NCBI GenBank assembly: GCA_028279265.1
Contig: JANQOC010000622.1
Span: 1-9,449 of the forward strand
Length of the DNA: 9,449 nucleotides
Direction: 5' to 3'
Source of the DNA: Hyphomicrobiales bacterium
Lineage (GTDB): Bacteria > Pseudomonadota > Alphaproteobacteria > Rhizobiales > CAYWUX01
The translations under genes and the position numbers were made by a program. Shown one piece after another: positions 6,389 to 9,449 of the stretch (within the stretch, counting starts at the first letter, position 1; each line of letters opens with the position of its first letter). Below the pieces are notes generated by a model. That model was not told where the DNA came from and ran no database searches. It saw nothing but the letters and a program-made list of their open reading frames with translations.

Positions 6389-8218
6389 ATGACTCTACGC
6401 AATATTGCTATTATCGCGCATGTGGATCACGGCAAGACGACCCTGATTGATGCCATATTGAAACAAAGCGGCGCACTTCGGGACAATCAGCGCGTTAACG
6501 AACGGGCAATGGATTCCAACGATCTGGAGCGGGAGCGGGGAATTACCATCCTTGCCAAGTGTACGTCCGTGACCTGGCGGAACACGCGCATCAATATTGT
6601 CGATACGCCGGGTCACGCCGATTTCGGTGGCGAGGTCGAGCGCATTCTGAATATGGTCGACGGCGCTATCGTTCTGGTGGATGCGGCGGAAGGCCCCATG
6701 CCGCAAACGAAATTTGTGGTTTCCAAAGCGTTAAAGATCGGCCTCCGGCCCATTGTCGCCATCAATAAAATCGACAAGCCCGATGAGCGCCATGACCAGG
6801 TGCTCGACGAAATCTTTGATCTATTCGCGGCCCTGGATGCGGATGAAGAACAGCTTGATTTCCCGGTTCTCTATGGCTCCGCCAAGGAAGGCTGGATGGC
6901 CAGTGAACCCGAGGGACCGAAAGACGATTTGTCGGCGCTCTTCGAACTCGTGGTCGATCGCGTCGACGAACCCCGGGTCGAAGCCGAAGGTCCGTTCAAG
7001 ATGCTGGTTTCCACTCTGGAATATGATCCGTTTCTCGGCCGCATTCTGACGGGCCGTATTTCGTCGGGATCGATCACCCCCAATGCCCACATCAAGGCCC
7101 TGGCCCTGGATGGTAAAACGGTCGAGACCGGCCGCATTTCCAAGGTACTCGGGTTCAGGGGTCTCAATCGTGAAGCCATCGAAGCGGGTCACGCCGGCGA
7201 TATCGTGGCGCTGGCCGGTCTGTCGGTCACCAGTGTTTCGGATACGATATGCGATCCGGCGGTGACCGAACCGCTGCTGGCGGACCCCGTCGATCCATCG
7301 ACACTGACGATGACGTTTCGCATCAATGACGGACCGCTGGCGGGAACCGAAGGCAGCAAGGTCCAGAGCCGGGTAATCCGTGAGCGCCTGCTGCGGGAAG
7401 CGGAGGGAAACATTGCCCTCAGGATCGCGGAGACCGAGGACAAGGATGCGTTCGACGTGTCCGGACGCGGCGAACTGCAACTCGCTATTCTCATCGAAAC
7501 CATGCGCCGGGAAGGGTTTGAGCTTACGGTATCGCGCCCCCGGGTTATCATTCGCGAGGATCCCGAAACCGGGCAGAACCTGGAACCCATCGAAGAGGTG
7601 ATCATCGATGTGGATGAGGAGTTTTCCGGTGTCGTCGTGCAAAAGCTCTCGGAACGCAAGGCTGCCCTTGTCGAGATGAAACCCTCCGGCGGCGGGCGCC
7701 AGCGCCTGATCTTTCACGTCCCGACCCGGGGCCTGCTCGGTTATCACGGCGAGCTTCTCTCCGATACGCGCGGAACGGCAATCATGAACCGTGTATTTCA
7801 TGACTGGCAACCCTATAAGGGAAACATTCCGGGCCGTCGCAATGGTGTGCTGATTTCCAATTCCCTTGGCGAAGCCGTTGCCTACGCCCTTTTCAATCTC
7901 GAAGATCGGGGACCGCTTATGATCCATCCCCAGGCCAAAGTTTATGAAGGCATGATCGTCGGGGAACATACGCGCGGAAACGATCTGGCGGTCAACGTCC
8001 TCAAGGGCAAGAAGCTCACCAATATTCGCGCCGCGGGCAAGGACGAGGCCGTTGTTCTGACACCGCCCCTGAAGATGACCCTGGAAAAATCTCTCGCCTA
8101 CATCAATGATGACGAACTGGTGGAAATAACACCGGATTCCATTCGCCTGCGCAAGAAATACCTCGATCCCCATGAGCGTAAGCGCGCCGAGCGGCGTGCC
8201 GAAAACGCCGCCTCCTGA
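6389..8218 (+). CDS. typA: Translational GTPase TypA/BipA
   Basis: A 609-residue ribosome-associated GTPase of the EF-G/LepA class, which acts in 50S assembly and in growth under stress such as cold. The G domain is complete: G1 AHVDHGKTT (10-18), G2 with Thr53 in RERGITI, G3 DTPGH (72-76), G4 NKID (126-129) and G5 SAK (164-166). After the EF-Tu-like domain 2 and two EF-G-like domains comes the TypA-specific C-terminal domain, with [11 protein letters not shown] and the basic tail [18 protein letters not shown]. Length is normal. The ATG at 6389 is the only start after an in-frame TGA at 6377-6379. No clear Shine-Dalgarno site precedes it, only an AT-rich leader. dapB follows 103 bp downstream on the same strand. 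Confidence 0.98.
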   Translation: MTLRNIAIIAHVDHGKTTLIDAILKQSGALRDNQRVNERAMDSNDLERERGITILAKCTSVTWRNTRINIVDTPGHADFGGEVERILNMVDGAIVLVDAAEGPMPQTKFVVSKALKIGLRPIVAINKIDKPDERHDQVLDEIFDLFAALDADEEQLDFPVLYGSAKEGWMASEPEGPKDDLSALFELVVDRVDEPRVEAEGPFKMLVSTLEYDPFLGRILTGRISSGSITPNAHIKALALDGKTVETGRISKVLGFRGLNREAIEAGHAGDIVALAGLSVTSVSDTICDPAVTEPLLADPVDPSTLTMTFRINDGPLAGTEGSKVQSRVIRERLLREAEGNIALRIAETEDKDAFDVSGRGELQLAILIETMRREGFELTVSRPRVIIREDPETGQNLEPIEEVIIDVDEEFSGVVVQKLSERKAALVEMKPSGGGRQRLIFHVPTRGLLGYHGELLSDTRGTAIMNRVFHDWQPYKGNIPGRRNGVLISNSLGEAVAYALFNLEDRGPLMIHPQAKVYEGMIVGEHTRGNDLAVNVLKGKKLTNIRAAGKDEAVVLTPPLKMTLEKSLAYINDDELVEITPDSIRLRKKYLDPHERKRAERRAENAAS

Positions 8219-8321
8219 CGGAAGCCCGGCGCATCGGCCAAACCGAACCCATCTTCCGCCTTGCCAATAAACACGCTGTCGGGTTATCCAGTGCTCGACG
8301 GAAAACAGGAACATATCTCCG

Positions 8322-9134
8322 ATGGAAACGATCAAAATTGCAGTGATGGGTGCGGCCGGCCGCATGGGACGCTCCCTGACTCAGGCCCTTCATGAAAATC
8401 CGGAAACGGAAGTTGCCGGAGGTACGGAGCCGGAGGGATCTCCCTTTGTCGGACAGGATATGGGCGAACTTGCGGGTATTGGCCCCATCGGCGTTACAAT
8501 TACCGACGATCCGCTTCCCTTGTTCACGGACATACAGGCCATTGTCGATTTCACGACGCCGGAGGCGACCCTGAAATGCGTGGAGCTCTCGGCCCAGGCG
8601 CGTATTGTCCATGTCCTCGGAACGACGGGCCTCAGTCCGGAAGATGACGAAAAAATTCTGGCCGCCGCCCGCCATGCCCGAATCGTCAAGGCGGGGAATA
8701 TGAGCCTCGGCGTCAACCTTCTAACCGCACTGACAAAACAGGTCGCCAAGGCCCTCGATGAGGACTTCGACATCGAGGTTCTCGAGATGCATCATAAGCA
8801 CAAAGTCGATGCCCCTTCCGGGACGGCTCTGATGCTTGGCGAAGCTGCTGCCGAAGGCCGCAACATTTCCCTGGACCAGCATTCCGTTCGTTCCCGAGAC
8901 GGCCACACGGGCGCGCGCAAAAAAGGGGATATCGGATTTGCAACCTTGCGTGGTGGCAATGTGGTCGGTGAGCATTCGGTCATATTCGCCGCGGAAGGAG
9001 AGCGCATCGTTCTCAACCATATAGCGACCGACCGCGGTATTTTCGCCCGGGGAGCCGTCAAGGCCGGGCTTTGGGTGCAGGACAAGACGCCGGGACTTTA
9101 TTCTATGTTCGATGTTCTCGGTATCGAAACCTAG
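8322..9134 (+). CDS. dapB: 4-hydroxy-tetrahydrodipicolinate reductase (dihydrodipicolinate reductase)
   Basis: A 270-residue cytoplasmic enzyme that reduces the DapA product with NAD(P)H to tetrahydrodipicolinate, the second committed step towards diaminopimelate and lysine. The N-terminal Rossmann motif is GAAGRMG (10-16). GTTGLS (100-105) lines the cofactor site. The signature [13 protein letters not shown] (157-169) carries the catalytic His157 and Lys161, by alignment with the E. coli enzyme, and the substrate-binding SGT. Length is close to the usual 270. An AGGA lies 11 bases before the ATG at 8322. The gene follows typA by 103 bp with no clear terminator, so read-through from typA is possible. 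Its stop is 25 bp from the stop of the convergent alkyltransferase gene. Confidence 0.97.
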   Translation: METIKIAVMGAAGRMGRSLTQALHENPETEVAGGTEPEGSPFVGQDMGELAGIGPIGVTITDDPLPLFTDIQAIVDFTTPEATLKCVELSAQARIVHVLGTTGLSPEDDEKILAAARHARIVKAGNMSLGVNLLTALTKQVAKALDEDFDIEVLEMHHKHKVDAPSGTALMLGEAAAEGRNISLDQHSVRSRDGHTGARKKGDIGFATLRGGNVVGEHSVIFAAEGERIVLNHIATDRGIFARGAVKAGLWVQDKTPGLYSMFDVLGIET

Positions 9135-9159
9135 GACCCGCTCCGGATTTTCCGCCGCC

Positions 9160-9449
9160 TCAGTGTCTGGCCTCTTCCCGTTCGGATCCGTCCGGGCCCA
9201 TGCTGCCGGTGCGGCCCATCTCCCAGCCGATAATGGCTTTTTTGCGGGTCAGGCCCCAGTGATAACCGCCGAGTTCCCCGCCCTTGCGAAGTACCCGATG
9301 ACAGGGAACGACAAAGGAGATGGGGTTTCGGCCCACTGCCGATCCCACGGCACGGGCCGCTTTTGGCGACCCAACATGCCCGGCGAGGTCGGAATAGGTA
9401 ACGGCCCGGCCGACGGGAATTTGCATTAAAGCCTCCCATACCTGCCGCT
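9160..9449 (-). CDS. O6-methylguanine-DNA methyltransferase domain (Ada C-terminal or Ogt), 5'-truncated by the window edge
   Basis: The frame is open to the right edge and the residues before the ATG at 9426 (RQVWEAL) fit the family, so that ATG is internal and the gene starts outside the window. The protein moves the alkyl group from O6-alkylguanine in DNA to its own cysteine. Seen here are the start of the helix-turn-helix, IPVGRAVTYSDLA, the Arg-finger region AARAVGSAVGRNP, and the active site PCHRV with the acceptor Cys at 9301-9303. After it comes GGYHWGLTRKKAII, as in Ada-type proteins. The last 20 or so residues (GRTGSMGPDG...) form a short non-conserved tail. Whether an AraC-like or metal-binding Ada domain precedes it cannot be seen, so Ada and Ogt both remain possible. 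Confidence 0.92.
   Translation of the reverse strand, partial: RQVWEALMQIPVGRAVTYSDLAGHVGSPKAARAVGSAVGRNPISFVVPCHRVLRKGGELGGYHWGLTRKKAIIGWEMGRTGSMGPDGSEREEARH

Noticed and set aside
6821..8365. Long open frame (over 500 codons) on the minus strand opposite typA and the start of dapB
   Set aside because: It lies wholly antisense to strongly conserved genes, its translation is rich in His, Arg, Gly and Asp with no recognisable domain, and it is explained by codon bias in GC-rich genes.
9135..9159. CGGA-TTT-TCCG mini-hairpin between dapB and the alkyltransferase
   Set aside because: A four-base-pair stem with no U-run is too weak to call a terminator.
9131..9439. Alternative minus-strand frame overlapping the alkyltransferase
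   Set aside because: It lacks the PCHR motif and has a random, Arg/Gly-rich composition; the frame ending at 9160 carries the full alkyltransferase signature.

Overview
The window looks like ordinary chromosomal DNA of a moderately GC-rich proteobacterium. I think an alphaproteobacterium is most likely, perhaps a Rhodospirillales-type marine or soil heterotroph. This rests on the J-domain protein architecture, the TypA and DapB sequences, and the mix of metabolic genes with EamA and MFS carriers. I see no insertion sequence, phage gene, CRISPR array, tRNA or rRNA. Nine protein genes fill nearly all of the window, and two of them run off its ends.

Left part (1-2060, + strand). The window opens inside a 3-hydroxyacyl-CoA dehydrogenase of the long PaaH/PaaC type, with two C-terminal helical domains. 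A 106-bp gap follows, then a 12-helix MFS carrier. The gap holds a perfect 18-bp inverted repeat (795-812) that overlaps a plausible promoter, so the carrier probably has its own repressor-controlled promoter.

Middle part (2122-4982, - strand). Three genes lie head to tail. In transcription order they are a beta-hydroxyacid dehydrogenase (HIBADH/GarR family), an EamA/DMT-type permease and a DapA/NAL-family Schiff-base aldolase or lyase. The gaps are short and the reductase and aldolase have strong Shine-Dalgarno sites. A TGTATACA palindrome lies upstream of the first gene and resembles operators of FCD-type GntR regulators. The set reads as a small-molecule pathway for a hydroxy- or oxo-acid plus a permease. 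The aldolase lacks the usual GTTGE motif (it has LHLAE), so its substrate is probably not the one used in lysine synthesis.

Right part (5179-9449). A GNAT acetyltransferase (+) is followed by a short convergent J-domain protein (-). After an AT-rich divergent spacer come the translational GTPase TypA/BipA (+) and dihydrodipicolinate reductase DapB (+), which makes lysine and diaminopimelate precursors. The last gene (-) is the C-terminal part of an O6-alkylguanine-DNA alkyltransferase (Ada/Ogt type) with its PCHR active site, cut by the window end.

I found no clear new defence or mobile system. The points most worth following are the atypical aldolase with its reductase and permease partners, the two operator-like palindromes, and the J-domain protein with an extra N-terminal domain.
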